Part shown: positions 1-11,887 of the stretch, one piece after another
How positions within the stretch are numbered: position 1 is the stretch's first letter
Layout of the letters: the number at the start of each line of letters is the position of its first letter
Origin: Acanthosoma haemorrhoidale
Taxonomy: Eukaryota; Arthropoda; Insecta; Hemiptera; Acanthosomatidae
DNA length: 64,000 bases
Assembly (NCBI GenBank): GCA_930367205.1
Contig: OV884014.1
Location: forward strand, 107,056,638 to 107,120,637
Reading direction: 5' to 3'
Made by a program: the position numbers and the translations under genes
The notes under the pieces: generated by a model
Told to the model about the DNA's origin: nothing
What the model saw: the letters and a program-made list of their open reading frames with translations, nothing else
Database searches by the model: none

Positions 1-935
1 GCAATTAAAAGCCATCATAAATCAATAAAATTTAAATTTGTTTAAAAAGAAAAAATGATTTTCGTTGCATTTCTCATTTTAATTAAACATATATTCAATT
101 TTAATATTTTGTTTAATTATTGTTAATTTATGAAAGTCAATGTAAAACCTGCTGTTCTCGTGAAATTCTAGTGTTCTAGTGTTTCTATCAAGAGGACCTT
201 CTAAAATATCGGTTAAGCAGTACCATTTATCTCTTCAAGATAAATTTATACTTGGAAATGCCTAGTAATATACATAATATAAAAAATAATACAAAAATAT
301 AATTTTTACCAATAAAAATTATTGTTATACTGTTGTGTTAAACAAATAATTATTTGATAATAAAAACAAAGGTTTGCACGGTATAAAATTTGTTTATAAA
401 AAATATAGATCTCATAGTCAATGGGATATTTGGCAGTGCATTTCATTGCTCATTGCTTCATCATCAGGACAATATGATTATATTCCTACTCGTAAGCTAT
501 CATCAAGATCTTGGTCTGTATGTATGTTGAGATATTGGTTTTAGATAATGATTGTTAAAAACAATGCTGGATGCACTAACAAGTATACGGAATCAAAACT
601 CGATTTTATCTTGCAACATTTTTTCCAAAAATGCAAATTTTTTTTGTAAACTATATTCAAGACGTCCTCGTTTTATACATCAGATTTTAGGAGTATGCAT
701 TTATGAAAATACGAATTTGTTTAGCGGCAGTTTTTCTGCCCAAACTTTGCAATGTTTGCAACTATTTAGGTTACATTTTTTATTGGCTAGTAAAAAGATA
801 AATGCAAAAAAAGATGACCAATTGCTCAATGATATTAAAATGTAAAAATCTTTTTTTTTACTGGTCTTGAATTAATATGAAGGTTAATAACAAATGATAA
901 ATGGTTATTTTCAAACAAATAGGCATACATTTATA
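1..935. other. Non-coding DNA at start of unit A
   Basis: The first nine bases are the last codons of the Tc1/mariner transposase fragment seen whole at 27815-28154. The rest is AT-rich, matches 28146-29154 and 61650-62658, and has no gene that I can support. The open frame at 552-845 recurs in the other units but resembles no protein I know and looks like chance. Confidence 0.6.
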
Positions 936-1254
936 TGTAACTCTGACACGGTCCGATGGTACCCGCGGGTACAGGTATGGGTCTCTTGCTCTACGTGATG
1001 TACATACTGTAATAATATATATATATATATATATATATATTCCTATATATTTATATATAAGTGTCTATAAGTTAAGGTTCGGACATCGTAGGTAGCCAGC
1101 CTAATTCTCAAATCATCGGGTTGTAAACATCCCGATTGTATATAGAGAGGCTTTGAAAGGCTCGAATAAAAACAGTGTTGTGACAACTCTCGATCTGTGA
1201 TTACGTTCAACCTCTTTCCTTTTTCCTTCACGTTTTTCGTTGCCGATCATTAAC

Positions 1255-1272
1255 TGGTGCCGAAACCCGGGA
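1255..1272 (+). other. Primer-binding site, tRNA-Phe
   Basis: TGGTGCCGAAACCCGGGA is the reverse complement of the 3' end of eukaryotic tRNA-Phe (acceptor stem beginning GCCGAAA, plus CCA). It sits directly 3' of the putative LTR, as expected for priming reverse transcription. Confidence 0.85.
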
Positions 1273-1362
1273 GCAGAGTGGGTTTGAGTCATTTACGTGT
1301 GAGTTGGCTTTTGTTTTTTTTCCCTTCTCATTCGATTTCGTGTGATTATATTAAAGTAGGTA

Positions 1363-1542
1363 ATGGTGGAGTTGTGGCCGGCAACGTTTAAAGTTCCACA
1401 ATTACTTAAAGAAACCATGGCTGAAGCCCATGCGAACTCACTGGCATGGATGAAGGTGCGGGCAGTGACGTCGCAGGACATGAGAAAAATGATCTCAGAA
1501 CCCGAAAAATTTTCTGGGGAACTGGGTGAGTTGAATCATTTT
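1363..1542 (+). pseudogene. Ty3/gypsy gag N-terminal fragment, unit A
   Basis: About 60 codons starting MVELWPATFK. The stretch is nearly identical to the gag starts at 29571 and 63079 and lies about 90 bp after the primer site. The frame formally stays open to 1602, but from 1543 on it encodes unrelated sequence joined by the deletion. It is a dead fragment. Confidence 0.75.
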
Positions 1543-2038
1543 TTTTTTCGTCTTCATTGCTTTCTCTTAGAACCTCCAACAGACTTGTTTTGGATTAGAT
1601 AAATTTATCTTCACTGCGGTTAATTTATTCCCAAATCCCAACCCAAGAAGGCATTGCGTTTCTACAGCTATATTTTTCTTAACGAGTGTCAAAACTCAAA
1701 AGCAGATGGGTTATCATTATCACTTCCTCTCTTTCTCATTTAACCCAACTTTTCTAACTGGTCTTGACTTATTTTGTCCATCGGTATACAATTAAAAAAG
1801 TTTGTCCTGTTTTACAAATATTTCATGCACGTTGAGCATACTACTGATACTAACATGATGATAACTAATATGATTGTTATTGAAGCTGAAAATCAAAGTT
1901 TTAGATAAATATTATTTCAGATAAATATTACAGTTGTTAAATACCTATATAAAATATGATAATAATGTCTATTTTTTCTGTAAGAGTTAATTTTTTTCCC
2001 GGGGATATTGAAATTTTTTCGTTATAGAAATAAGACCC

Positions 2039-3722
2039 ATGAGTATTAGAAAAAGAAGACAAATTTATGAATCGGACGAGGAAAGCACTACTAATTCAAG
2101 ATTGCTAAACACTAAGAAGAGAATTAGAATTTTGGAATTAATTGATTCAACGACCAACGAAGACGATGCTACTAATTTTAATACTAATTAATCACATTAT
2201 GAAATAATGATCAGAAGATAAGGAAAAGTATAAGAAATAAAAAAAAATATTATACAAAAACTGGAAATATTATTCCTGCTAAGAAATTCGAAAATAAGGA
2301 TTTCATATGTAAGAAAGTGTGCAAGATTCGCAAATATTACAGAGAGTGATCCAATATCCTGTATTAATTTATTTGGGAACTGGGAGATTTAAAAAAACAA
2401 AATACATTCTTGTGCGCATTTACTCAGCGTACGCTGGCCAATAAAAAGAAGACGAGGTAGAAATTTTAAGAGATCAGCCAGAGATTGTAGTTGTAAATAC
2501 TTTTTTAATATGGAAAAAGAAAGCATTGCAGTATGTAAAAAGTTCTTTACAGAAACATTTGATATAACTATAGGCAGACTACGTAGGGCTCTCAAAGCAA
2601 CGGTAATAGGAAAAGACTTAGGTGGAAAAATGGAAGGATCTTGCAAAAAGAGTAATGAGAAACTAGTGGATGCCGTAAAAGATCATATAAAAAATTTCCC
2701 ACGCTATGAAAGCCATTACACGCCTTCTGAAAATCAAAACAGAAAATACCTCAGTTCTGATTTCAACTTAAGAAAAATGTACAACTTGTATGTCAAAAAA
2801 GGAAATATAAAGGAACATTTTTAAGAATAATTTTTATTCTTAAGTTTTCATCACCCAGATAAAGATACGTGAGAAAAATGCGATTTCCTAAATATGAAAA
2901 TTAAAGTTACCGAAGACCTTAATGAAGAAAGCAGCCTTTTAGAAGAACATAGCATACATTTAAGCAATGCAGAACTGGCTCGAAAAGCTTTAAAGGAAGA
3001 TGTAACTTAGCATCAACGAACCCAGATAGATATTTCCTTTGATCTACAAAAGGCACTTCCATATCCCAAATTATCAGTTTCTGTTGAATACTATCAGTGA
3101 AATATGTATGTTTCTAATGAAGGTTTCCATAATTTTCTTGATAACAGAATTGATATGTATGCATGGGAGGAATCTGTAGCATCTAGAGATGCGGACGAAA
3201 CAGCTTCTAGATGCCTGAAGCACATTCAGAATGTTACAGAACAAGATCATATTGTAGCATACAGTGACATGTGTGCCGGACAGAACCGAAATATTAAGCT
3301 CCCACTGAAGTGGTTGAGGATGGTTCAAACAGCTGATAATAACATAAACCTTATTGACCACAAATTTGTATTGCATCATATCTCATCATTTCTTTCAAAC
3401 GACAGAGATTTTAGAGTTGTGGATACAGCAATAAAGAAAACGGATCAGTTATATACTGCTCAAGGCGAAGAAAATATGTTGGATGAGGTTTAAAAGGGAT
3501 GAACCGCACGAACATTTTTACAAAACTAGTATGGAAGAAAGTGCTCCATTTAAAATAATTTTTATTTTAAAAAAAAGGAAGACCTAATAACCTCAGGAAA
3601 ATTACTCTTGCCACTGTATAACACTTCAAGACCTATAACAAAAGACAAATACAGCGATACGATGAGTTTACTGGCTTACATTCCACCTATTTACCATGAC
3701 TACTTCACTATGCTAACTGTAA
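2039..3722 (+). pseudogene. Decayed multicopy insect family gene (DUF7869-like), copy A1
   Basis: A relic of a protein family I recognise from many insect genomes, where related copies have a C-X2-C region and then motifs like YSD-C-GQNRN and FLPNDRDF. I believe it is catalogued as DUF7869; that name is from memory. Pieces in order: an N-terminal stretch from the ATG at 2039; the VCKKFF...YESHY region at 2510-2824; a KDT-EKC region near 2860-2890 with a TGA where a Cys would be expected; an Arg/Lys-rich stretch to 3010; then 3104-3493 with WEESVASRDADE, YSDMCAGQNRNIKLPLKW and SFLSNDRDFRVV; and a C-terminal part ending IPPIYHDYFTMLT at 3722. Several stops and frameshifts interrupt it. The family's wide dispersal suggests a transposon-borne protein; the function is unknown. 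Confidence 0.6.
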
Positions 3723-3922
3723 AGCAGAATTAAGTTTAAAATATAATTTTTATTTTGAAAAAAAGGAAGACCTAAAAACCTCAGGAAAATTACTCTTGCC
3801 ACTGTATAACACTTCAAGACCTATAACAAAAGACAAATACAGCGATATGATGAGTTTACTGGCTTACATTCCACCTATTTACCATGACTACTTCACTGTG
3901 CTAACTGTAAAGGAGAATTAAG
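3549..3922 (+). repeat. Two tandem copies of a 186-188 bp segment
   Basis: The C-terminal part of the A1 relic is duplicated head to tail (3549-3734 and 3735-3922), with a few substitutions. Copies A2 and B have it once, so this is a private duplication. Confidence 0.85.
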
Positions 3923-5032
3923 TTTAAATATATTTTTTTGTTATCTTAATGGAGTTATTTACATTTTACACTTGTTTATTTATGTCGCCTTTTTAATATA
4001 ACTGAAATTAATTCTTAATAACCTTGGTTACTTTAGTATTTCAATGTTTTCATTTTACTTATTATTTTTTTGCATTCAAAATCCATTTGAGTAAAGCTAA
4101 TGTCTATAAAAATATGGACTTTAATTTACTCTTGTTTTTATTTCTTATAATATGTTATTTTTGAAGGTGGAATAAGTCCATTTGGAGCTAAAAACATCGT
4201 TTATTTATGAAGTATAAGATATTGGTTAGGTCACCATCCAACTACCCTGTGGAATCAGAAGTGTCAACGGGATTTGTTAAATGGATTTGTATAATAGACC
4301 CTTGACTATGAATGATAAAACAGTTAATGACCCCAACCTGAGGCAATGGAATACTACGTGGTAAAAAACTTTAACGGGTCTCATTATATCATTCTTTAAG
4401 AAAATAAATTATTCATTTTTTATTTCTAATGGTGATGGCCATTAAATGTTCTTCATATCCTATTCTCCTCCCCAGGCTTCACACAACCTTTCCCGCAATG
4501 TATTCCAGAAGATCAAGAACTGATGTTGAAAAACTGGAGTTTTTTCGTCTTCATTGCTTTTTCTTAGAAACTCCAACAGACTTGTTTTGGGATTAGATAA
4601 ATTTATTTTATCTTCACTGTGGTTAATTTACTCCCAAATCTCAACCCAAGAAGGCATTGCGTTTCCACTGCTATATTTTTCTTAACGAGCGTCAAAACTC
4701 AAAAGCAGATGGGTTATCATTATCACTTCCTCTCTTTCTCATTTAACCCAACTTTTCTGACTGGTCTTGACTTATTCTGTCCATGGGTATACAGATTAAA
4801 AAGTTTTTCCTGTTTTACAAATCTTTCATGCACGTTGAGCATACTACTGATACTAACATGATGATAACTAATATGATTGTTATTGAAGCTGAAAATCAAA
4901 GTTTTAGATAAATATTATTTCATACAGTTGTTACACACCTATATAAAAGATGATAATAATGTCTATTTGTTCTGTAAGAGTTAATTTTTTTCCCGCGGAT
5001 ATTAAAATTTTTTCGTCATAGAAATAAGACCC

Positions 5033-6717
5033 ATGAGTATTAGAAAAAGAAGAGGAATTTATGAATCGGACGAGGAATGCACTACTAATTCAAGATTGCT
5101 AAACACTAAGATGAAAATTAGAATTTTGGAATTAGTTGATTCAACGACCGACGAAGACGATGCTACTAATTTTTGATCACATTATGAAAATAATGATCAG
5201 AAGATAAGGAAAAGTATAAGAAATAAAAAAAATATTATACAAAAACTGGAAATATTATTCCTGCTAAGAAATTCGAAAATAAGGATTTCAAATGTAAGAA
5301 AGTGTGCAAGATTCGTAAATATTACAGAGAGTGATCCAATATCCTGTATTAATTTATTTGGGAACTGGGAGATTTGAAAAAACAAAATACATTCTTGTGC
5401 GCATTTACTCAGCGTACGCTGGCCAATAAAAAGAATACGAGGTAGAAATTTTAAGAGATCAGCCAGAGATTGTAGTTGTAAATACTTTTTTAATATGGAA
5501 AAAGAAAGCATTGCGGTATGTAAAAAGTTCTTTACAGAAACATTTGATATAACTATAGGCAGACTACGTAGGGCTCTCAAAGCAACGGTAATAGGAAAAG
5601 ACTTAGGTGGAAAAATGGAAGGATCTTGCAAAAAGAGTAATGAGAAACTAGTGGATGCCGTAAAAGATCATATAAAAAATTTCCCACGCTATGAAAGCCA
5701 TTACACGCGTTCTGAAAATCCAAACAGAAAATACCTGAGTTCTGATTTCAACTTAAGAAAAATGTACAACTTGTATGTCAAAAAAGGAAATATAAAGGAA
5801 CATTTTTAAGAATAATTTTTATTCTTAAGTTTTCATCACCCAGATAAAGATACGTGAGAAAAATGCGATTTCCTAAATATGTAAATTAAAGTTACCGAAG
5901 ACTTTAATGAAGAAAGCAGCCTTTAAGAAGAACATAGCATACATTTAAGCAATGCAGAACTGGCTCGAAAAGCTTTAAAGGAAGATCAAACTTAGCATCA
6001 ACGAACCCAGATAGATATTTCCTTTGATCTACAAAAGGCACTTCCATATCCCAAATTATCAGTTTCTGTTGAATACTATCAGTGAAATATGTATGTTTCT
6101 AATGAAGGTTTCCATAATTTTCTTGATAACAGAATTGATATGTATGCATGGGAGGAATCTGTAGCATCTAGAGATGCGGACGAAACAGCTTCTAGATGCC
6201 TGAAGCACATTCAGAATGTTACAGACCAAGATCATATTGTAGCATACAGTGACATGTGTGCCGGACAGAACCGAAATATTAAGCTCCCACTGAAGTGGTT
6301 GAGGATGGTTCAATCAGCTGATAATAACATAAACCTTATTGACCACAAATTTGTATTGCATCATATCTCATCATTTCTTCCAAACGACAGAGATTTTAGA
6401 GTTGTGGAAACAGCAATAAAGAAAACGGATCAGTTATATACTGCTCAAGGCGAAGAAAATATGTTGGATGAGGTTTAAAAGGGATGAACCGCACGAACAT
6501 TTTTACAAAACTAGTATGAAAGAAAGTGCTCCATTTAAAATAATTTTTATTTTGAAAAAAAGGAAGACCTAAAAACCTCAGGAAAATTACTCTTACCACT
6601 GTATAACACTTCAAGACCTATAACAAAAGACAAATACAGTGATATGATGAGTTTACTGGCTTACATTCCACCTATTTACCATGACTACTTCACTATGCTA
6701 ACTTTATTGGAGAATTA
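5033..6717 (+). pseudogene. Decayed multicopy insect family gene (DUF7869-like), copy A2
   Basis: The second local copy has the same order of pieces as A1. The N-terminal stretch starts at 5033 and is cut by a TGA near 5174. The VCKKFF...YESHY frame is 5495-5809 and the YSDMCAGQNRN...FLPNDRDF frame is 6089-6478, with the C-terminal remnant to 6717. It shares with A1 the stop codons just before the MYVSNEG stretch, so the damage predates the local duplication. It keeps the FLPNDRDF spelling usual in the family, where A1 has FLSNDRDF. Confidence 0.6.
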
Positions 6718-7066
6718 AGTTTAAAATGTAATTTTTTGTTTTCTTAATGGAGTTATTTACATTTTACACTTGTTTATTTATATCGCCTTTTTAATATAAC
6801 TGAAATTAATTCTTAATAACCTTGGTTACTTTAGTATTTCAATGTTTTAATTTTACTTATTATTTTTTTACATTGAAAATCCATTTGAGTAAAGCTAATG
6901 TCTATAAAAATATGGACTTTAATTTACTCTTGTTTTTATTTCTTATATGTTATTTTTGAAGGTGGAATAAGTCCATTTGGAGCTAAAAAAATCGTTTATT
7001 TATGAAGTATAAGATATTGGTTGGGTCACCATCCAATTACCCTGTGGAATCAGAAGTGTCAACACT

Positions 7067-10000
7067 CCATTATGACATTTAAGCCCTGACGCGGAGGAAC
7101 TGAAAGACTCCTAAGAATGAAAAGGTAAATTTTTTCTAAGGTTCGATGTAAAGGCAATAGGACCTTTTTCTGTTTCTTCTACAACGTGAAATATTATCTC
7201 TCCATAATTTTTACATTCCCTAATAACAGTTAAACAGTACTTATAACAATAAAAATATGTGTACACATATAGATGAGAAATATAAAAAACTAAAACATAA
7301 ATTCAATCGCCGTATGCCTAGTAATAAAAAGTTTATAAAATAGCAAATATTCTCAAATGTAAGGTTAAAAAATTGACAAAAAAACAATATACATAAATAC
7401 AAGTAGCAACTTACATTTCGAATTTTTGACTAATAAAAAGCCACAGTCAGACATTAACACATACTTCTGATGTCTCAATGGTCGTCCTACATTAAACGAT
7501 CTTATTGAAGCACATTTAAAAGTATATTTCTACTTCCAGATTTTCTGTAATGTCATTCCCACAGTTCACTTTAGAAAACAGATGTACGTTTCTCTAACTT
7601 TATTTGTTCTTCAGCAGGTCTTTTAATTATTAATTTCGACTTAATTGGTTGTTAAGGCGCTTTCTGTGAGAGCACGTTGAAATTTTATGGAATTTGGCAA
7701 AATCATATAGAATGCAGTCTCCTGTGGGGTTACATTTTCCTACCTGGACAGCTACCTGTAGGATGCCAGGTAGGATGGCGCCAGTCAGTGCTTCTTCCCC
7801 CCTTACAATTTCGACAAGCTCTCACTTAAAAAAAGTACCAAACAAAAAAAATATATGAAACAAAATATTAGTCAATTTATTCATGTTTAATTTAATATGA
7901 AATAAGTCACGTTAGTAATGCTCGGTTTTCGAGTTATTAACAGAAAAGAAAAAAAAAACAACTTGTGTTTGCATTTTTTTATACTTCCGGAAAATATTTC
8001 AGGTGGCATAATAAAAATTCATAATGAGCACCCCAAAAAACATAATTAAGAAAATTTTAGGAACTTCTCTAAAATTTTCCAAGTAAAAATACCTTATGAC
8101 TGGACTAGTCTAGTGAGTGCCTAGGAACACTAAATGATCAATATATTACAGGCCTTCATGACCTATATTCCCAGCACTGCCCTTTCATTCAAACTGTTCA
8201 AATTCACAAATTGGATCATTTGTCAGCCATTAAGGGCACAATTGATCAGCACTGCTTACTGAAACTGCGCATCTCAGTTTCCCTAAAAACAATCACAACT
8301 TGAACTAAAGAGACAGTTGGGTTTTATACAATAACCGTAATAAGGGGGTCGTTTCTACCAACTTGCATTTCCAAATAGTGGATTCATAAATAAACCATTG
8401 ATCAAGAAATCGTTTACTAATACATATTCAAACCTAATGTACTTATTTATTACGAAGTAATTGGTGTCCCCACGTGCAGGAGTGCATGGTGTTGCCATGT
8501 GGTCATGTATTGACTGACAATTCTAAGAGGTTAAAGTAAGTACTTCATTTTTTTCATGTCAGGTAAAATGTATTAATAATATTCCAATTATTAAATTCAC
8601 TATAATATATATTATTCACCATAAGAGTTCCCGCCTTGGATTCCATAATTAGATGGACATTATAAAAGTTTTATGTTGAAAAAACTGTTATTTTTATTTT
8701 CAATGTTCGTTAATATTTTGGTTCAAAATCTCTCTTAAACGAATGACGTGATAAATGATATGATAAATAGCGTAATTGGAACGAAAACTTTAATTTTATA
8801 ATTCCTCACATTTGACCATATGTTTTTTTAGTTCAGAAAATGTCTATATTTATATCAAACAAGTTAAAATAATCAATTAGGCTAAATAAATAAAAACATG
8901 AGGTACAAAGATAACATATTTTATTTATCACAAATGGTTACAAATATATACAGAGAAATAGAGATTGAGTTCTTCTAAAACCAGTTCCACTTTCCACCAT
9001 TTTCTTCGAACCTCGACTAACTTACCAAGTTCTGAAATTGGTTTTTGGTCTTATTAAGGTTGATTTAATCCAAAAATATATTGCATGGAGTGATTGAAAA
9101 CGAATTTTCAGGGACACAGTTCATCTGACTTAAGTACAAACTACTTGACCATGAGGATTCCATCAGTAAAATTTGAAGAATTTCTTTCTAGTTTGAAAAG
9201 AAGGGACGTATACAATTTATGTCATTAAGTTTTATTATTTATATTTTTCCTAAATAAAAATTTATGTGCACTCCATAAAGATTTTATTAAAAACCAACAG
9301 TAAAGGTTTTTGTTTGTTTGTTTTAGACTAGATGGATTTCATATTAGCAAAATTTTATTATTATGTAAATAAATTTATTTGATTTGAATGCGGTTTTTCA
9401 GTGACTTGGTTGCCCTAAAATTAAAACTGCGTTTAATTGAGTCACGCGTTTTCATTTTCTATCATCCCACCGAGTAAGATGCTCCTCGTAAACACCATAT
9501 GAGTTTAACAGCTATCAAGAGGAAATTAAATTAAACAGTCATCGATAATAAGTGTTTTCAATGTTGTCATTCACTATCCACAGCTTTCTTTAACTTCAGA
9601 AAGTCTCTATGTTTCAAACATATGATTTCCGAATTGAAATTATAATAATCTCATAAAGAGTAGCAGATAGAAAAAATATCTGGGGTTCATCCCCTTGAAA
9701 ACTGTATACAAACGAAAATTGTAGCTCTTTCCGTTGAGAATTTCGGATACTACGAAGGAAAAATCTCGGAAATTCCATCTGTTTTTCTATCTCGACAAAA
9801 ACAAATTTGAATTGATATTGATATTTTCAAACATCAACGTCCGTACGTTTCATCGGCCAGTTCCATCAAATTTTCGGCTATACAAATTAAACATTAATTA
9901 ATCTTTTACATTAATTGTTTAGAATCAAGAAATACTTTTAATAGGTTGGGCTTATATATATAATAAAGTGTAAAAGAAGGCGTACTGACGCTTTCACATG

Positions 10001-11603
10001 TACCTAGAAAAAGGTTGTGCTAGGTAGCAGACATAAAAGAAAGGTAGGGTAACGGAATTTTTTACCTGAGGTACTCAGCAATAGAAACTAAGAGCTGGTT
10101 TATATTCCTTTGGGTGCTTGAATTAATTCTGAGAGCACCAATATTTTACATGAAAACAAATTTAATTGGCAGTAGAGTAGGATTTTTTTAACTTGTAGTT
10201 TATTTCTAGTGGGTCCTGGTAACTACCATTACCAGCTATTACTACTCTGAAGCTAAATATAAGTTAAATTTATATTAAACATGAAATTGTTAACTTTAGC
10301 CAACATCTCATTTCCATCTACCATTGCTCAGATGAAGACTTATAGATAGCATGTAAGGTTTAGAGGTTTAAGTGTAAACATTGAAAAGAAAAAAAAATGA
10401 CTATAACGCCTTAGGATTGAGAAAATTCTCACCTGGTACATTGCGAACGGTATTTATGGGAGATTGACCAAAGGAAATTCATATTGGGAAGGCAAAGTAT
10501 ATAAAACATAGCTAACATTTCTTTTTGATTAACCTAAACTGATATCCCAACATACTCATATCTGAAATGCACTCCTTAAAATGTATGCTATGCAGTACAC
10601 GGAGAAAGCCTCATACAAAATTGTAATTCTATTTATAATTATTAATTTTTAAAAAATAATTACTCGCAGGAGTTGAGGGAAAAAAATAATTCAGTCAATA
10701 TTTAACCAATCGTTTTCTAAATTAGTAGTAATAGGCTGTTATGATTAGTTTGTGGAATTGAACAATTGTATTTGAAGAGGAAAACGAAGTCATTTTAAAT
10801 TAAAATTATTGTATCAATACTGTATACTCCTCTTCCACCATGAGGTGACAACCACGTGGATTTGGGAGGTCTCTGGGCTGTTGGTAAATACTGTATGAAT
10901 GAAAATTGTAAATATGGTATTAATGAAAACATTTATCACAATCACTTATAGTCCAATAAGGGAGATTGTATTTTTATCATAATAAAGTTTTTGTACATAA
11001 AAAATATAGTATTGTATTAGTATTTTTTCATCGATTAAAAGATTATTAAAAGAGTGAGTTGTGTTTTTATAACAAATAACAAATCTATGTGAAAAATTAT
11101 AATAAGGAGTTAATCTAAGCAAATACAGTAGCTCAGAGATAGCAAAGCTGTTACGAACTAGTACTCAGTTGTAAATGAGAATTTCGTATCCATTTTTTTA
11201 ATTGTATATTAAATTAAACAGTGTAATAGGCAAAAATATCATTTATAAGAGCCACGTGGTTGTGTGGGACTTGGCGTCATCAGTCCTACTTTAGGAGTTT
11301 CTTTTATGCCTCTTTATAGCTTTGGAAATTAGAGATGGTTTTTTATTATAGGGCGACCGGTGGTTCCCGATATTACTATGGAAAATACTTCAAATATGAG
11401 ACAAAATCAAGAACTAGATATTTTTTCGGAGGTTGAAAAAAAAAAAATACACATATTTTTAGTAATGAAAAAAAATATATATTTTTGGTCCGCCGGAGAC
11501 ACATCAAGTTTTAAAAAAACTCGTTGCAAAACCTAACCGACCCAGTGTTTACTGATATGACCCATCCCTCCACCAAAAGGTAAGTGGTCTGCTACCTGTG
11601 TCC
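7067..11603. other. Non-coding DNA upstream of the Hsp90-like gene, unit A
   Basis: About 4.5 kb of AT-rich DNA without a supportable gene, co-linear with 35395-40043. It contains a dispersed repeat (10719-10990), a single 26-bp minisatellite unit at 11461-11486, and a short poly(A) tract near 11445. Longer open frames are absent. Confidence 0.6.
10719..10990 (+). repeat. Dispersed repeat, about 250-270 bp
   Basis: The segment starting TTCTAAATTAGTAGTAATAG occurs here, at 39044-39310 (the same place in unit B) and, outside the co-linear register, at 31452-31710 abutting the Ty3/gypsy integrase relic. Its end (TTATCACAAT...AATAAAGT) also resembles, in inverse orientation, 23110-23180 and 32575-32633. 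It is probably a short mobile element or an LTR piece of unknown class. Confidence 0.7.
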
Positions 11604-11640
11604 TTTAAAAGGGCCACCAGGTACCTTGTGCTGGTCAGTC
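11604..11640 (+). promoter_or_regulatory. Core promoter of Hsp90-like gene A (TATA-like + initiator)
   Basis: TTTAAAA at 11604-11610 lies about 31 bp before TCAGTC at 11635-11640, which fits the arthropod initiator consensus. The spacing is right for a TATA/Inr pair. I could not find an ordered array of GAA/TTC pentamers (heat-shock element) in the 300 bp upstream. Confidence 0.6.
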
Positions 11641-11723
11641 AGCCCTAGGACCTTCGAGTGCAAGCAACTCAGATCTACCCCCGTTACAACCTTGTTCTCT
11701 TCACAACTTTACATTTAGCCAAG
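11635..11723 (+). other. 5' non-coding exon 1 of Hsp90-like gene A
   Basis: From the predicted initiator to the donor AAG|GTGAGT at 11723/11724. The 164-bp intron that follows ends in TTTCAG at 11887, directly before the start codon. A non-coding first exon with the ATG at the start of exon 2 is the layout of insect Hsp83 genes. Confidence 0.65.
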
Positions 11724-11887
11724 GTGAGTTTCTTTATGCATACGCATCACATAAATATTTTGTCTCATATATTTCTATATTTTCTAATTTATCATTACTT
11801 ACTTGAATCTATACTACAGTTTCTCAATTTTATACCGCTGTTGCTACTATTGTCTCTTATTAACTCGTCCATTTTCGTCTATTTCAG

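Larger units (their letters stand above)
936..1542 (+). mobile_element. Ty3/gypsy 5' end remnant (LTR, primer site, gag start)
   Basis: A putative 5' LTR runs from TGTAAC at 936 to about 1253. It holds a (TA)n tract with TATATAA near 1050 and an AATAAA near 1166. It is followed by an 18-nt primer-binding site and a gag start. At 1542 the element is cut, and the sequence jumps to DNA that lies at about 32868 in unit B. The junction falls in a shared TTTTTTC. The LTR start is inferred, because no 3' LTR is present for comparison. Confidence 0.7.
1541..7066 (+). repeat. Local tandem duplication, period about 2985 bp
   Basis: Block 1 (1541-4270) and block 2 (about 4284-7066) are direct copies. 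Corresponding start codons of the family-gene relic lie at 2510 and 5495, and at 3104 and 6089, exactly 2985 bp apart. Unit B has only one copy (about 32220-35390). The joint near 4270-4290 links the downstream edge (AAGTGTCAA) to the upstream edge, which in unit B begins near 32219 (GATTTGTATAATAGACCC). Confidence 0.9.

Noticed and set aside
552..845. Open frame of 97 codons, repeated at 28771 and 62275
   Set aside because: It resembles no known protein, has biased low-complexity content (Phe, Asn, Lys), and its repetition is explained by the segmental duplication.
1014..1040. (TA)n runs here and at 13231, 29237, 41741 and 62736
   Set aside because: Ordinary microsatellites that vary in length between units.
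4619..4861. 80-codon frame in the leader of the A2 relic
   Set aside because: The homologous leaders in A1 and B do not keep the frame.
11340..11440. GAA/TTC words upstream of the Hsp90-like promoter as a heat-shock element
   Set aside because: The words do not follow the five-base alternating spacing that HSF needs.
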